Below, one piece after another: positions 36,547-49,930 of a stretch of DNA of 64,000 nucleotides. Within the stretch, counting starts at the first letter, position 1. The number at the start of each line of letters is the position of its first letter. The translations under genes were made by a program, and so were the position numbers. Under the pieces are notes generated by a model that had not been told where the DNA came from, made no database searches, and saw nothing but the letters and a program-made list of their open reading frames with translations. The DNA is taken from assembly GCA_963693085.1 (NCBI GenBank), contig OY856413.1:106199501-106263500 (forward strand), in the 5' to 3' direction. This DNA is from Alisma plantago-aquatica. Lineage: Eukaryota > Streptophyta > Magnoliopsida > Alismatales > Alismataceae.

Positions 36547-36759
36547 CAAGGCAAAACGGTACTGTAGACGAACCCGTATCAACTAACTACACTCCAGTGC
36601 CTCAAGCTTAGAAATGAGCTTGACATCACTCTTTGCTTTTGTTATTTTATTGTCATTTTCCTTTACAAAAAATAAATAATCCTATTTTTTAAACTCGATT
36701 TTTCGTGTCGTTTCAGGAACTCTGAAAATTTGTGACATGTTCCACCGAGCTTCGATACC

Positions 36760-37395
36760 ATGTCTCGTTGTAAGCAGTCTCTTTCTGAGGGTGAATGTCA
36801 GGGCCAAGGCGAGAGGTCGAGCCAACCTAACTTGGTTGGTCAGCTTTTCTCCTACATAAAAAGACAGGACACCATCATCAGCCGACTGGCGCAGGGCGCG
36901 CTTCCCAGCCCTGGAGCTCTGAATTCCATGCAACGCCAGATGGAAAGCTTGCAGAAGCGCCAGCGTGAGGTCGATCAGTGGCTGACCCAAATGGCTGCTC
37001 TGATGAAGGATCATGCAGGAAAAGCACTCCCCTGTCCTGAAACTACCAGGATGGCAGTACTAAGATCTGGAAGGGCACTGGAGCACCCTGATGAAGCCAG
37101 GCCTGAGCCCGAGCCAAGGCCTAAGGGTGCAACTCCAGCAGAGGAGGAAGGAAGACAAGCAGATGCTCGAGAGCCTGTGCAAGGGTCCCCTGAAGAGCTA
37201 CCTGGTGGAAGGAATGTTTACGCTCCTAGGATTTTGTTCCCGTATAAGCTGATAAGGGCAAATCTAAAAAAGTGTCATGAGAGGTTCATGGAATCGATCA
37301 GAAAGCTGCATCTTGAAGTACCCTTCCTTGACGCCTTGTAGGAGATACCGACATACGCCAAGTTCCTCAAGGACCTTATCACAAAGAAAAGAAAG
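36760..37395 (+). pseudogene. Athila-2 gag C-terminal remnant
   Basis: Open from 36760 (MSRCKQSLSEGECQG) to a stop at 37339-37341, with a coiled-coil-like segment (MQRQMESLQKRQREVDQW), an acidic/proline-rich linker and LHLEVPFLDAL; past the stop the frame reads EIPTYAKFLKDLITKKRK. This corresponds only to the C-terminal third of Athila-1 gag. The gag core and zinc knuckle are missing, and only 240 bp separate the primer site from this start, so the front of gag has been deleted or replaced. Confidence 0.8.
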
Positions 37396-38130
37396 GGAGG
37401 AAGGTTTGAAACAGTGCACCTAGCTTCTTCTTCCTCATCCTTCGTGAAACTTGACTTGCCAAATAAGAGAAGAGATCCCGGAGCCTTTACGATCCCGTTC
37501 GCCATCGGGGACAATGTCGAGCGAAAAGGTCTCACGGATTTAGGGGCAAGCATCAGCCTCATGCCCCTGAGTTTTGCACAAAGGGTGGGTTTAACTGACA
37601 TGGTTCAAACCAACATGAGGATTGAACTGGAGGACCATACCTTTAAGAGACCAGTTGGCGTTGTTGAATATGTGTCGATCAGGGTCGGTAATTTCTTCAT
37701 TCCCTGCGACATAATCGTCATCGACACAGTAGAAGACCCCCGCTGCCCGATCATCTTTGGACGTCCTTTCCTGGCGACAGGAAGGGCATTGATTGATGTC
37801 TCTGAGGGGATGATCACCCTGAGGGTCGGAAATGACCATCTGGACTTCAAGTTGAAGGAGGTCATGAAAGGTCCTTCCCTGGCGGAATCAGCATGTTTCG
37901 CGGATAGCTACAATAAGTTCTACGAGGATATAGAGGAGGGTATACGAACAGTAAACCCCCTTGTGAGAGCTATAAGCTGTCAGGATCCCGACCTCGAAGA
38001 TCCTGAAGTCGCGGGGTATCTCAACCTTTTTGACCTTTCTAAAGAGAACTTGCACGAAGAGGATGAGGTGGTGGAGTCTGTGAAGTACGCCTCTCTCGAG
38101 GAGGAGCCTCAAGAGAAGGCACCCAGACCA
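37396..38130 (+). pseudogene. Athila-2 aspartic protease
   Basis: The intact motif LTDLGASISLMP (about 37530-37565) is followed by IPCDIIVIDTVEDPRCPIIFGRPFLATG, the conserved second half. An acidic linker follows. In frame with the start of RT downstream. The protease motif itself is undamaged. Confidence 0.85.
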
Positions 38131-39170
38131 AAACCTGAGTTAAAAGTGTTGCCTGAAGGCCTGAAGTATGAATTCTTGGATGAAGAACAGAGAAACCCTG
38201 TCATCGTAAACGCCAATCCTTCAAGCAATCAGCTAGACCGAGTTCTTGAGGAGTTGAGGCTCCACAGGGGGGCTATAGGATATTCGGTAGATGATATCAA
38301 AGGCCTTAGCCCTGCCTTGTGCATGCATCGCATCAACCTAGATGAATCTACCAAGCCTCTGGCTCAACCCCAGAGGAAGCTGAACAAGATGCTCAAGGAG
38401 TTCGTCAAGAAAGAGGTAATAAATCTTAGGGATGCGGGGATCATTTACGCAATCAGCGATAGCAATTGGGTGAGTCTGATCCACGTAGTACCCAAAAAGG
38501 GCGGGATGATAGTGATTAAGGGTGAGAAGGGTGACGAGGTGGCGGTTAGGACCGTCACCGGATGGAGGATGTGCATCGATTACCGAAAGCTAAATTAGGC
38601 TACCAAAAAAGATCATTTTCCGCTACCTTTTATTGACCAAGTTCTTTAAAGATTAGCGCATCATGATTTCTTTTGTTTCCTTGATGGCTTTTTAGGATTT
38701 TACCAGGTACCCATCTTTCCCGAAGATCAGGAGAAAACAACATTCGCTTGTTGCTACGATACTTATGCTTTCAGAAGGATGCCCTTCGGACTCTGCAACG
38801 CCCCCGCCACCTTTCAAAGATGCATGATATCGATGTTTTCAGATTTTCTAGAAGATATTGTAGAAGTTTTCATGGATGACTTTTCAGTCTATGGAAAGGA
38901 CTTCGATAGCTGTCTGAAAAATCTGTCATTGGTTCTTCAAAGGTGCAAGGAGAACACTCTGGTCCTAAACTGGGAAAAGTGTCATTTCATGGTACGGGAG
39001 GGCATCGTTCTAGGGCATAAGATCTCAAGGCGTGGGATCAAGGTGGACGCAAGCAAAGTTGAAGCAATATCTAAGCTTCCTCCACCGAAATCCATGACGG
39101 GGGTGAGAAGCTTCCTCGAGCACGCCGGATACTACCGAAGATTCATCAAGGACTTTTCGAAGATTTCCAA
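38131..39170 (+). pseudogene. Athila-2 reverse transcriptase
   Basis: LKVLPEGLKYEFLDEE leads into CMHRINLDESTKPLAQPQRK and MCIDYRKLN, then a TAG at 38596-38598, two more stops and a frameshift before MPFGLCNAPATFQRCM at 38779. The catalytic motif FMDDFSVYG (about 38869-38895) is intact, unlike that of Athila-1. FLEHAGYYRRFIKDFSKI and the thumb/connection region follow. Confidence 0.88.
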
Positions 39171-39660
39171 ACCCCTGTCCAATCTTCTGGTAAAGGATGC
39201 TGAATTTGTTTTCTCTGACGATTGTCCTAATGCTTTTCAGGCCCTAAAAAATGCTTTAATATCACCACCTATCCTCCAAGCGCCAGAATGGGATTTACCG
39301 TTTGAGCTGATGTGTGACGCTAGCGATTACGCTGTTGGAGCAGTCCTGGGGAAAAAGAAAGATAAAAAGCACCATGTGATTTTCTACGCTAGTCGCACGT
39401 TGGACGAGGCTCAGGTAAATTACACAACCACTGAAAAGTAGATGCTCGCGATCATCTTTGTGTTCGATAAGTTCAGGTCATACCTCGTCGGTGCAAAGGT
39501 CTATGTATATATAGATCATGGGGCAATAAAATACTTAATGCAAAAGAAAGAAGAAAAGCCCAGACTGTTGAGGTGGACCTTATTGCTTCAAGAGATTGAC
39601 CACAAAATTATTGACAAGAAGGGAGCAGAAAATGTGGTCGCCGACCACCTATCGAGGATC
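39171..39660 (+). pseudogene. Athila-2 RNase H
   Basis: [38 protein letters not shown], a TAG at 39439-39441, then [25 protein letters not shown] and ADHLSRIV. The RNase H acidic residues look retained; only the stop breaks the frame. Confidence 0.85.
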
Positions 39661-41056
39661 GTAGCTGAGAGACAGGGAGGGCCACCGATCAACGATGACT
39701 ATGCCGATGAGGCTCTTATGTTGGTTGAAGCTCAACAAGAAAGCTTACCATGGTTTGCAGATATCTGCAATTATCTTGCTTGTGGAGAACTGCCTCCTGA
39801 CATCACGTACAATCAGAAGAAGAAGCTATTCGCGGATGCTAAAAACTACTACTGGGATGATCCTCTCCTATTCAGAAGATGAACTGACAACTTATACAGG
39901 AGATGCATCCCAGAGGAAGAAACCGCGGACATCCTGAAAGAATGCCACGCCTCCCCCTATGGTGGACACATGGGTAGCGAAAAAATAGCTGCAAAAGTGC
40001 TACAGTCAGGATTCTACTGGCCCTCCTTATTTAAAGATGATGCACAATTTGAAAAATTTGCAAAGAGTGCCAGTTTACAGGGAACATAGGGCGAAGGAAT
40101 GAAATGTTGATGGCAAGCTGGATCGAAGTAGAAATATTCAACGTGTGGGGGATTGACTACATGGGACCGTTTCCTCCATCCCGGGGGTACCAATACATAC
40201 TAGTGGCAGTAGACTATGTATCAAAGTGGGTAGAAGCCGTAGCCACCCAAACATGCGACGCCAAGTCGGTAATCAAGCTATTCGAGAAGACAATCTTTCC
40301 TCGTTTCGGTGCACCGCGCACTGTTATAAGCGATGGAGGGCCGTACTTTGGAGAGAGGCAGTTTGAAGCACTCCTGCGCAAGTATGGAGTAAAGCACAAG
40401 ATCGCTACACTCTACCACCCACAGACGTCAGGGCAGGTAGAGGTTTCCAACAGACAAATCAAGCAGATCTTGGAGAAAACTGTCGGCCGAACGAGGAAAG
40501 ACTGGTCTATGAAGCTCGACGACGAGCTTTGGGCCTACCGGACTGCTTACAAAATGCCCATTGGAACCACCCCCTACAAGCTTATCTACAGAAAATCCTG
40601 CCATCTGCCTTTGGAATTGGAACACAAGGCCCTTTGGGCAATCAAGTTCCTAAACATGGACCTCGAAAAAGCAGGAGAAAAGAGGTTTTTGCAGCTTCAG
40701 GAGCTCGAAGAGCTGAGAATGAACACCTATGAAAATGTGAAAATCTACAAACAGAGGATAAAAGAGTGGCATGATGCCCACCTACGGAGAAAAGATGTAA
40801 GCAAAGGGGATAAGGTTTGTTGTTCAAGTCCTCCATTCATCTTTTTCCTGGGAAGCTACAAATGAGATGGTCAGGACCGTTCACTGTATCGAAGATATAC
40901 CCATCGGGAATGATAGAGCTCTACGACAAGGACGATCCGACCAAGGTCTTTCAAGTCAATGGGCACAGAGTAAAAAGGTTCTATGAGGATGAAGCTTTTG
41001 TCAGGAGAGCAGAGATCAACCTTCAGGATATGGGTATTGTAGAAGGCCGAACGTGA
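39661..41056 (+). pseudogene. Athila-2 integrase
   Basis: The zinc domain ECHASPYGGHMGSEK is followed by a stop and frame loss where the CxxC should be (about 40060-40100). The core from 40104 keeps D, D and E ([30 protein letters not shown]) and the [19 protein letters not shown] block. A frameshift near 40820 moves into [19 protein letters not shown], the C-terminal domain, ending at 41056. Confidence 0.87.
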
Positions 41057-41099
41057 TGATCCTACACCGGTCGAGCTGGCGACGCAAACTTCAGTGCTT

Positions 41100-41117
41100 C
41101 TCGGGAGGCAACCCGAG
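41100..41117 (+). other. Conserved post-pol hairpin of Athila-2
   Basis: CTCGGGAGGCAACCCGAG, a perfect 6-bp stem with a 6-base loop followed by a T-rich run, 44 bp after the pol stop. GGGAGGCAACCC at this position recurs widely in plant Athila elements (family knowledge). Confidence 0.75.
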
Positions 41118-43321
41118 TTTTTCTTTCTCCCCTAGATATAGGTTGCCTTCTTATTATTCTCTGTAAAGCAAACATTATGGACTGTAATTAGGCCCGAGTC
41201 AGGGCATGCGCCGAGCGTACCGAATCTTCTATTTTATGGGCCACTGCTCTATCGAGGAGTAATACCATCTGAGGTCGGGGACTTTTCTCTAAGCCAATGA
41301 TGTTTTACCCTTCAGCAGATTTTTCTTCGCCTAGTTTTAGTTTTTGCCTCTTACCGTACCGGGCAGCATCTCAGCTAGGCGCAGAACTGCTTGTATCAGG
41401 CAATGGTTTCCCGGGCGTCGCAAGGGCAGCAACGGATGACATCCCGGCATGTACCCGTATCGTGCATAAGAGTTTTTGCCCTCGATTAGACCAATGGGAC
41501 TGTGCATCTCGAGAAAGGCATGTCTAAACGCCCGACGCACGCCCCTGGAATGCCCTGTTTACCCCTAGCTGAGTTTGCTATATATAGTAAGGTGGATTTA
41601 CCGTGTCGGGTTACCACACTTTCTCTTTTCAGACACCCATATCGTTCAGTAATCCACTTTTTCTCGTGTGTCAGCCAGTTGCCTTCACCCTTGTATCAGG
41701 CGATGTCTCCAAAGAGCAAGGGTATATCCCGACAGTCTGTTTGCCCGACACAGGTTTTATATCACACGCGGCGTATCGGTCGACAATCTGAGTTGCTTTT
41801 TCTTATCACCCGACACGCATAGCTCACGTCACGACTTCCAGTCGCGCTCGCCCGATATTCATGTCGGGCAGCACGGCTTTTATCCGTATCGTCCAGTCTT
41901 GCATCGCCTTGGTTTTTCTTTACACCGGGCTTTACATCGCGACAAGTTTTATCATGATTACAGTTTTTCCCGACCTAACATATAAGTGATCGATGGTCTT
42001 GACAATAGGTATGGCTCACATGAAGAGAACCTCCGGCCGTGTCGACAACTAAGGTACTGGAATCAGAATTGAGGCCGCGGTTGAAGCAACAACTATCGGA
42101 CAGAAACGTCAGAACCAGAGAAAAGATGGATTTTTCTTTATTTGGTAGCCCCAGAGGAGGATCACTTTCTTATCTAGGCTGCTTCGAGCTTCCTCCTTGA
42201 GAGATTTGCACTTGTTCCGGCTGCATCCAGCTGGAGAAATAAAATGGAGGCAGCAAAGAAGCATATTGCAGCTTCTCCATGGAACAAGCGCACCCAGCCG
42301 ACTCCAATAAGGAGGAGCATATTGCAGCTTTGCCATGGCAGAAGCGCATTAGCCATCTAACCCTCATTGGACTAGCATGAACTCGCCCTATCTTCTTCAC
42401 TACTCTGGGACAGAGTGTGGAGTAAGTTTGGGGGGGTACCCATGTACCAGTGAGGGAGGTATAAAATTCTTCTTTTTTTTTCAAGCTCTCCACACTTTGT
42501 GCCATTTTGTTCTTCTCCTATATCATGTGTATGTACAAAGTTGCTATAATAGTAAAAACCTGATGCGACTCCTTGCAAAGTTTGTTTTCTATGCGTTTAA
42601 CGAGATGCAAGTTTTGTTACATCTTTCTGATAATGCTGCCTCAAACAACAAAAGATTATGTTTTTCCATGCCAAAAATTTCGAAAAATATAATAATCTCG
42701 CAAACAGCTAAGAGACGAGTATGGAGAAGGAAAAAGATGCCCAAACAGCAGAAATCCCTCTTGTTTCCCTCACCCAATGAAAATCCCAAAAAGAGAAAGA
42801 AGCCTTATGAGTGTGAATAAAAGCATGAGAGTTGTGCCCAATAAAAGAAAATAAATATATATATATACACACTTGTTTTTCAAAAGTACCCATCTTTAGG
42901 CATGGTAGATCCGGGGCAGTGGTACGTAGGATGTGAAATCACTGCTCTAAAGCCAACTGGCTTGGACTGCAGGGACCACTTGCCCGCTAACGGACCCTTA
43001 CCTGGATGGACTGATGGGAAACGAGAAGAACCCCAAAAAAGCCTTAGCCTACCCTATACACAACTTTCCGCCCAAAAAATAAAGTTGTTTGGTGTGTAAG
43101 CTAACTTCGGAATCATACAACAAAGTCTCACTGAAGCTGTAGAGAAGAATTTTACTGAAATAATAAAGCAAGGAAACACATGGTCTTTTGTTCGTAAGTG
43201 AGGCAGCATTACCTCTAAGGCATCGTGACTCTTGTTTCACCTTTTGAACTGAAAGATGCACCGAGCAAGAAGAAGCATCAAAAAATAAAGTAAATATTGA
43301 TTGAGGACAATCAAAATGCTA
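41118..43321 (+). other. Athila-2 3' region without recognisable ORF3
   Basis: About 2.2 kb. I find no match to the Athila ORF3 blocks seen at 13650-15138. Features seen: many CCCGACA/CCCGATA words at about 41440-41960, and an imperfect ~35-bp direct repeat (GCATATTGCAGCTT … CCATGG) at about 42257-42291 and 42316-42349. Confidence 0.6.
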
Positions 43322-43333
43322 AGTTTGGGAGAG
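43322..43333 (+). other. Polypurine tract of Athila-2
   Basis: AGTTTGGGAGAG immediately before the 3' LTR. Confidence 0.7.
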
Positions 43334-43334
43334 T

Positions 43335-45123
43335 TGATAACACCAAATTTTGTGATATTTTAGACTATTTTTCTGTTATCAAAACTGCCCTTTTAAACTT
43401 TTTTCCTCTCTTTTATAAGTACTTTTGTAATAATTGGCCAAACCACGTTCTTAATCCAATATTTCCATCTTTTGTAGAGTTTTTCCTCATTTTGGTATGT
43501 TTATCATCAATAAGGCCGTCCCGGCCCACAAATAAGCTCCACCTGCTTTCGGCCTTCCTGACGCCCGATACGAGCACTGCCCGACAGGGTAGTGCGACAC
43601 AATGGCGTGCGATATGGGGATGTCGTGCAGAAAGAAACTCACATACGACATGTCTTTTACCCAACAGGGAGCCGAGCTCGCCACGACAACCCAAGCTTGT
43701 CGCACAACACAGGCCACCCACCGGCAGGCGCCGACCGTCACATGACCGATAGCCGACACCCCTGTGCTGAGCGATATCAGCATCGACCGTCCACCGACCC
43801 ACAAATAAGGAGGACACATGGCGCTTCGAGCACCATAACTCCCCCCAACTGCTGCCTATAAATAGCAGCTACAGGAAGCCGAAAAGACAGTTCGCACAGT
43901 TGGGAACCTTGAGCGATCTTCAGAGAAAAACTGCGAGAGTAAGAGTATCGTGCCTCAGTGCTCGTCCCGGGCAACTCTAGGTGAGGTCTTTCTCATCTTG
44001 AGAGGGAGGAGATGGTTCACTTAGGACCGTCCCGGGCGACACTGCAGGCCGATATCGGCCAGCGTTAATGAGCGACACAAGTGCCCGACAGTAGATGTAT
44101 CACTCCATACCCGACACGATATCGAACCCGATACGCTTCGCCTGTCATTAGCGTTCCGCCTGAGAGGGTGCGCCGCCCGACATGAGCGTATCGGCTAGGG
44201 TCCTTGAGCGATACAGTCGGCCGTCACGGTGTGCCGCCTGAGAGGGTGTGCTGCCCGACACTGCTGTATCGGGCTAGGCTCCTGACCGGTATCGGTCTGG
44301 AGAGCTGCAGTAGTCTGTCGTCCTTCTACATCAAAGAGGCGACATATATCTTTATTTCTGTTATTTAATTATTTACTTATGCACTGTAATTAAGACCTTT
44401 AATGTTATGGAAATGGAAAAGCTTAATCACTTGCTGCTTTATGCTTGGTGTAATTGTTGGATGACTGTTATGTTTAATATCTGAACTCTAGCTTGCATGT
44501 TTGGATCGCGTTTCGCTTAGCTACCGAATCGTGTTTTCCCGTCGCAACAACTTCGAGAGATGTGTTGTGGCTCTAGTATTTGGTCTGATTCTGGAGTATG
44601 AGACTGCATGGAACGGAGTTGCTTCAGTAACATTCCACTCTAACTTAAGTCCAACAACCTCGAGAGGGGTGTTGATGCTTGGTTAGAGGTACCCGCTCTG
44701 AGAGGAGGGGTACAGGATGCTCTTGTTGTCACTTGTTTTACCAAAGTTTATCCTTCGCACCTTACTTTAGCTCTAGTTTGATCTTTCTGTTTCTGTTGCA
44801 TGAAAACCCCTAAAAAACTGCTAAATGAGTAAAACCTTAAATCTTTCTTGTAACTCCAGTTGGAGATAGTTTTCTTTGTTTTGTTTGTAACATCTTGTTG
44901 TTTCCCCTTGGGGGATTTACTATCTCTTTGTACCTGCCAGAGTGTAGCGTGTCGATTTGGAGTTCTCAATACTACCACCCGTGTCCCTGTGTTCGACCCC
45001 GTATATCTACTTCGACCCCGTAAGCAAAGTTGCGGGGGCCTAGAAGAGTTCGGGTTATAAATTTAAAAGTCCGACTAACTTCAAATCCACCTCCAATTTT
45101 GGACGCGCGATTTAAGCCGGTCA
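43335..45123 (+). repeat. Athila-2 3' LTR
   Basis: About 1789 bp, end-to-end match to 34736-36522. Confidence 0.92.
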
Positions 45124-45128
45124 GCTAC
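45124..45128. other. Target-site duplication GCTAC of Athila-2 (right)
   Basis: Matches 34731-34735. Confidence 0.85.
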
Positions 45129-46779
45129 CCATGTCCCCAACTTAGATGTGAGGGGTTCATCAAACATACCTTAATCTCAGGGGTTCCCATTCCTCTAAAC
45201 ATGAGGAGTGCCATGCTCAGATCTATGGAAACTCAAATCTCGTCATGAGCATCAGGTGAACCAGGCACTACTACTTCCCCTCTTATGTCTAGGAACCCTA
45301 GGTTCACCTTTCTAATGTCCAACTGAATGCTCAACCTTTTAACAACAAACCAAGCATGTACAAGGTATAGCATGCACATCCTATTATCATTCCACTTGAA
45401 TAACACCTCAGAGTGGAGTCCTCCTCAAGGACAACTAGCTAGGTATAAGGCCTCACAACTTGTAACCAAGCCTCTTCAGGGCCTAAGGAACTCTTCTTCC
45501 TATCCTTAGAAGGTCAGCACTTATGTTCTCTGCTCATAGGTGCCAACAGCTTCATCCTTTCTCTTAGGGTTTGGTTCCTCTAAAGGCAACCAAGATGCCA
45601 TAAGCCTCCAGGGATCGTGCTTGAGGCAACCGCAACCATCCTCTTAGGTCGCATCATCCTCAACTTCTCAGGGTTTCTCCTAGCCCATAGTCTAAACTTC
45701 CAGCCTTCTAGCTTGGGCCCTACTCTCTCTCTCTAGATCTTAACCCTACAACAACCTTACCACTAGAGGTCCTCTCTCTAAGGGGGATCAAGATCACAAG
45801 TGTACACCTACATGAGAGAAACCTATGTTCTCTCAAGATTATCTAAAACTCTTCATGCTTATCTCATAAGCTATCTGACATACTCTCATTGCTAGGGTTT
45901 TAGCCTACTATCAGCACTAATGACGTACTCTGGGTGCATACTATGCTCATATAAGCCCATAGGATTTCTATATGGTCATCACTAACCTCATCAATGAAGG
46001 AGCTATCCTTCAATCTACTATGCACGACCCTTCCCAGGGTTGGGTCGCCAAAGGTACTTGGTCATCCCACCTCACATGGCTCATATCGTCATGGGTATCC
46101 AAACCAAAAGCATGTCCACCCACACACATGGTCTACCATGACATCTAACTTATCGTGTCATCCCTCTCTAACCACCGCTTAGGGTTAGGGTTAGCATCAT
46201 CCTCAGAGGATGTACCAAGGCTCTACCTTTAATGGAGATCTCTACCTCCAAAACCAACTCTCTGCTTGTCCTCCTAACCAGAGGGTCGAACCTCAGGTCT
46301 CTCATGACAACACAAGTCATACGACCTAAGCATGCATCTTTTCTTTAGTTTACACATAAACTATTAATCTTATGTCCACGACATCTTATTTAAATGTTTA
46401 TTATTAATTTTGGTGGAGGATTGCTTAACCTTATCATGCAAACCCTATCCTCAAGAGGGTGAGGAAGAGAGATAAAACCCTAAACCTTATAATCCTAAAA
46501 GAATTAGGGTTGAGAAGAGATGAAAATAGATGAGAGAGTCCTAAAGGTATCTTATTTCGAGTCAGATCCTAAGACATTGGCTAGGCAGTCACACAGATCT
46601 GGGAGTCCTTGTATTCCGATTAGAGGTGCAGAGGAAAATATTACCAGCCCTAGACGTGATCCTTTTCTAGACACCTCTATCTTTCGGAAAATCCTATAAT
46701 AACTCCCTCAAATCTATGGAAATTGTAAAATTTAATCATTACTAAATATTAAATGAGGAACCAATTCTCTGATACCAAA
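45129..46779 (-). other. Array 2, first internal region, right part
   Basis: Non-coding; aligns with 52825-54476. Ends at a Met-type primer site (46767-46777, minus TGGTATCAGAG) two bases from LTR B. Confidence 0.8.
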
Positions 46780-49700
46780 TGTAATGACCCTGCCTCCCGG
46801 TAACCCCCAATTAAGGGAGACTAAGAGGTCAGAGCCATTATCCCAATTTCCCGGATTAAAGGTTCGACAAATAATCAGTAATAATTATAAAATTCTACCA
46901 TCTATACTGAAAACTAGAATAAAATAAAACTTTGCATACCTTTTTCAAAAACTTGGATATCTAACTTCTATCCACGTCTGGACTCTATTCTAACTAATCC
47001 TCCTTGCACTTTATTTCTTCATTTCACAATATGCCACTTTACTATTTGTCCTTTTCAATTTGTACCTAAAACGTCGACAAACAAAATGTCGGTCAGCATA
47101 AATGAATATTACGGTATGTGGGGACAACCAAAATTTCACAAATATGGCTAACAATCTAAATATCACAATCAAGTTAATTAACAAGCCAATTTACGCTTTC
47201 AATGTGACATTCTCCACCGCTTTTACCCTAACCCTGGAATACCCTCTTTAGGGTTTCTCTTTTTCCATTGACTTAAGGCCACCTTCTCAATCCCGAGCTT
47301 GGTGCCTGGGGTCACCTCTCATGGTGCCCATTAGTCATGCAACAAAGACCACCTTCTCAACCTCGAGCTTGGTGTCTGGGGTCACCACGCATGGTACCCA
47401 TGGGTCTTCCCTCCTGGGCTTGACCTTTTTGCATCATCCATCAGGGTAGCATGTAGGTGTGAGAATACACACTTATATTATAATTGTGATAATCATAGTG
47501 ACTTTATGATTTGCAAGTATGAACATCCAAACTGATAGGTTGCATTCAATGTGATCAATCATCCAAAAAACCTTTGGGAAACTAATGTGATTAACCATAA
47601 TTAACCACATACCTGATCCAGAGCAACTTGATGTCCAAGCAATAATTTTTAAGAATAATCAAACAAGCAATCAACAATATCCTGAAAGTAATGCAATACA
47701 TTCAAGTGTCATTGTTTTATCCAAAACATTCTCAAGATAGACTTGGATTCCATCTTAGGCTTTCTAGGCCACTTCAGGGTTTTATTAGGGTTTTAACCTC
47801 TATAATACTTTTACCACATTTAATGCTTTCTTAGTTCACAAACCCTAATTTCAACATCATAAGCCCAATTAAAGTCTATTATTTCTCTTTTATACTAAAA
47901 TCACCATCTTTATCCTTTTAAGTTATTTCAAGATCATTAGACTCAATTATCACCTTTAGTTTCTTTCAAATGGACAACTCATATTTCATTATGGTATAAT
48001 TCACATATGAACTCCATTTATCACATTAATCTACTAGAAAACCCCAATTACTAAACTAAGGGTATTTATCCACAATTAGGAACTTTTATACTCAACATAT
48101 CTTAGAACCATCAAATCTCATCTTTATTCATGAATTTGACTAATTGAAGCCATTAAGAAACATAATTACTAACATTAGGGTTTCAAGGCCCATTAAAGCT
48201 TATTTATGTACATGGAACCCTAAATTAATCAAATTATGCATAAGGTTCATCCTTTTAGATCTAATGCATCTTTTTATAATCAACGGGTTAATATCGACTT
48301 TAACCATCCATATAACCCTTCTTGATACATTAATCATCTTAAATTAGGGTTTCTTAACCATTACTGCACTATAGTTGATAACTTCCACTACTTTTTGAAT
48401 TGTAATTGGAATCAGGATTCAATTACATTTTTATTGCATTCCTCACATTTTTCTGAGCAAAATACATATATTATTTGCTACCATCAGAGTTACAAGTAAT
48501 TAGTTATGAAAATTGCAAGTTTCACTTACCTGGACCAATGGCAGGCTGCCATGTCAGCCTTTCCATGTAACACGTAGCCGCAGCTAAATTATAACAGAAT
48601 GACCATACTGCCCTTACTTAAGTCATCGGTTCTTCATGGCAGGGAGGGGCAAAAACATCCAAAGTCACCCGATCTTCTTCCTCCTCGCGCAACCCTAGAG
48701 CTGCCGACTATAGCAGCTCGGGGGGCTCTCCTCCTCCCTCCTTGGACTCTAGGGGCACCGGCGATGGCCCCATTGCTTCTGCCACCCTCCATTTTACATA
48801 CGGGTGCCTAAAGACATGGCTGAGGTGGCCAGGATTGGGCTCGACGGTTTGCAACTTGTTGTTGTCCTATGTAGTCGTGTTGTTGCGGCTGCGCACAGCT
48901 AGGATGAGGGGACGACCAACGAGCGTCCCCTTGGTGTCGTGGGAGCAACACGCCTCCATTGTAATTCCTCCATAGCCCCTCGATGCTCGAGAGTTATCAC
49001 AACTTCTTTTAGTTAGGGTTTGAATGAAAACAAGAAGGAGAAGAGAAATGGATGCATGGGATCTTCTAAAACTCAGGCCAAGGGGTCTATCCTTTATATA
49101 GGGGTGGGTAGCCATGTCCTAACATGCTTTCCCATGAAGAAACAAAACCCTTTTCCAATAGGAAACTGAGTTCCTTCATTAGGAAGCAATCTTCTCCCTC
49201 TTAAAAAAAACTCTTTGATATTCTTTATTCTTTAGATATTAGGAATTCAAAAATTATCTCTTTCTTCATCTCTAGGCTTGACTTTTAATCCATTGGCCAC
49301 GAAATTATACTTCCTTATAGAATAAAGTACCTCTTTTTAATAATACCACAAATTCATTAATTATGTATCACATTATCCTCTTATTTTTGTATTATTTGAA
49401 CTTTTCTCTTTCTTCTTACTCATTGGGACTCCTTGGACCCCAAGAAATCCTAATATTTCGAAATTCCTTTTAAGGATATTTATTATCCTTCTAGATGCAT
49501 CTACATCCATCATTTCTCATTATCTTATTTCTTTAGTAAGATATTTCTTTTCAAGGATTTCTCTTTATCCTTTATTCCCTTTTTCCTCTTTTCCTATTTC
49601 TTTTATAAGAAATCACATAGAAATTTATTTATTTAATTGTGGCCAATAATTCCACTTTCTAGATATTTCTATGTATTTCTCATAATTACTTTACTTAATA

Positions 49701-49930
49701 TCCATTATCTTGTATCTTTTCCATTTATTTGTACTTTTCTTCTTTTCTTCTCTTTTATATCCATTATTGGATTAATCTAATAATAGAAATTACAAAATTC
49801 CTATCAAAAGGGAGATTTGCAAAGAAGTTCATCTTTTGAAGCAAAGCATACAACCTTTTCAATTAAGTCCATATTCACAAAATCTTTCCAATTCAATTAT
49901 GAAAACATATGCAAAATTGAGGTTGTAACA
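46780..49930 (-). repeat. Array 2, LTR B (shared middle LTR)
   Basis: About 3151 bp, TGTAATGACC … GGTTGTAACA. It serves as 5' LTR for the internal region on its left and 3' LTR for the one on its right. Confidence 0.9.

Larger units (their letters stand above)
34736..45123 (+). mobile_element. Athila-2, Ty3/Gypsy Athila-lineage retrotransposon
   Basis: A 10.4-kb plus-strand element: 1.79-kb LTRs, tRNA-Asp primer site, a gag remnant, protease, RT, RNase H, integrase, a conserved hairpin, a 2.2-kb non-coding 3' region, polypurine tract and LTR. It has a 5-bp target duplication. The LTRs look only a few per cent different by eye, so it is younger than Athila-1. It is disabled by stops, a frameshift and loss of the main gag domain. 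Confidence 0.93.

Noticed and set aside
41297..42000. Possible Athila-2 ORF3 in the post-pol region
   Set aside because: Overlapping short frames in three phases without any of the blocks seen in the Athila-1 ORF3; word repeats explain the composition.
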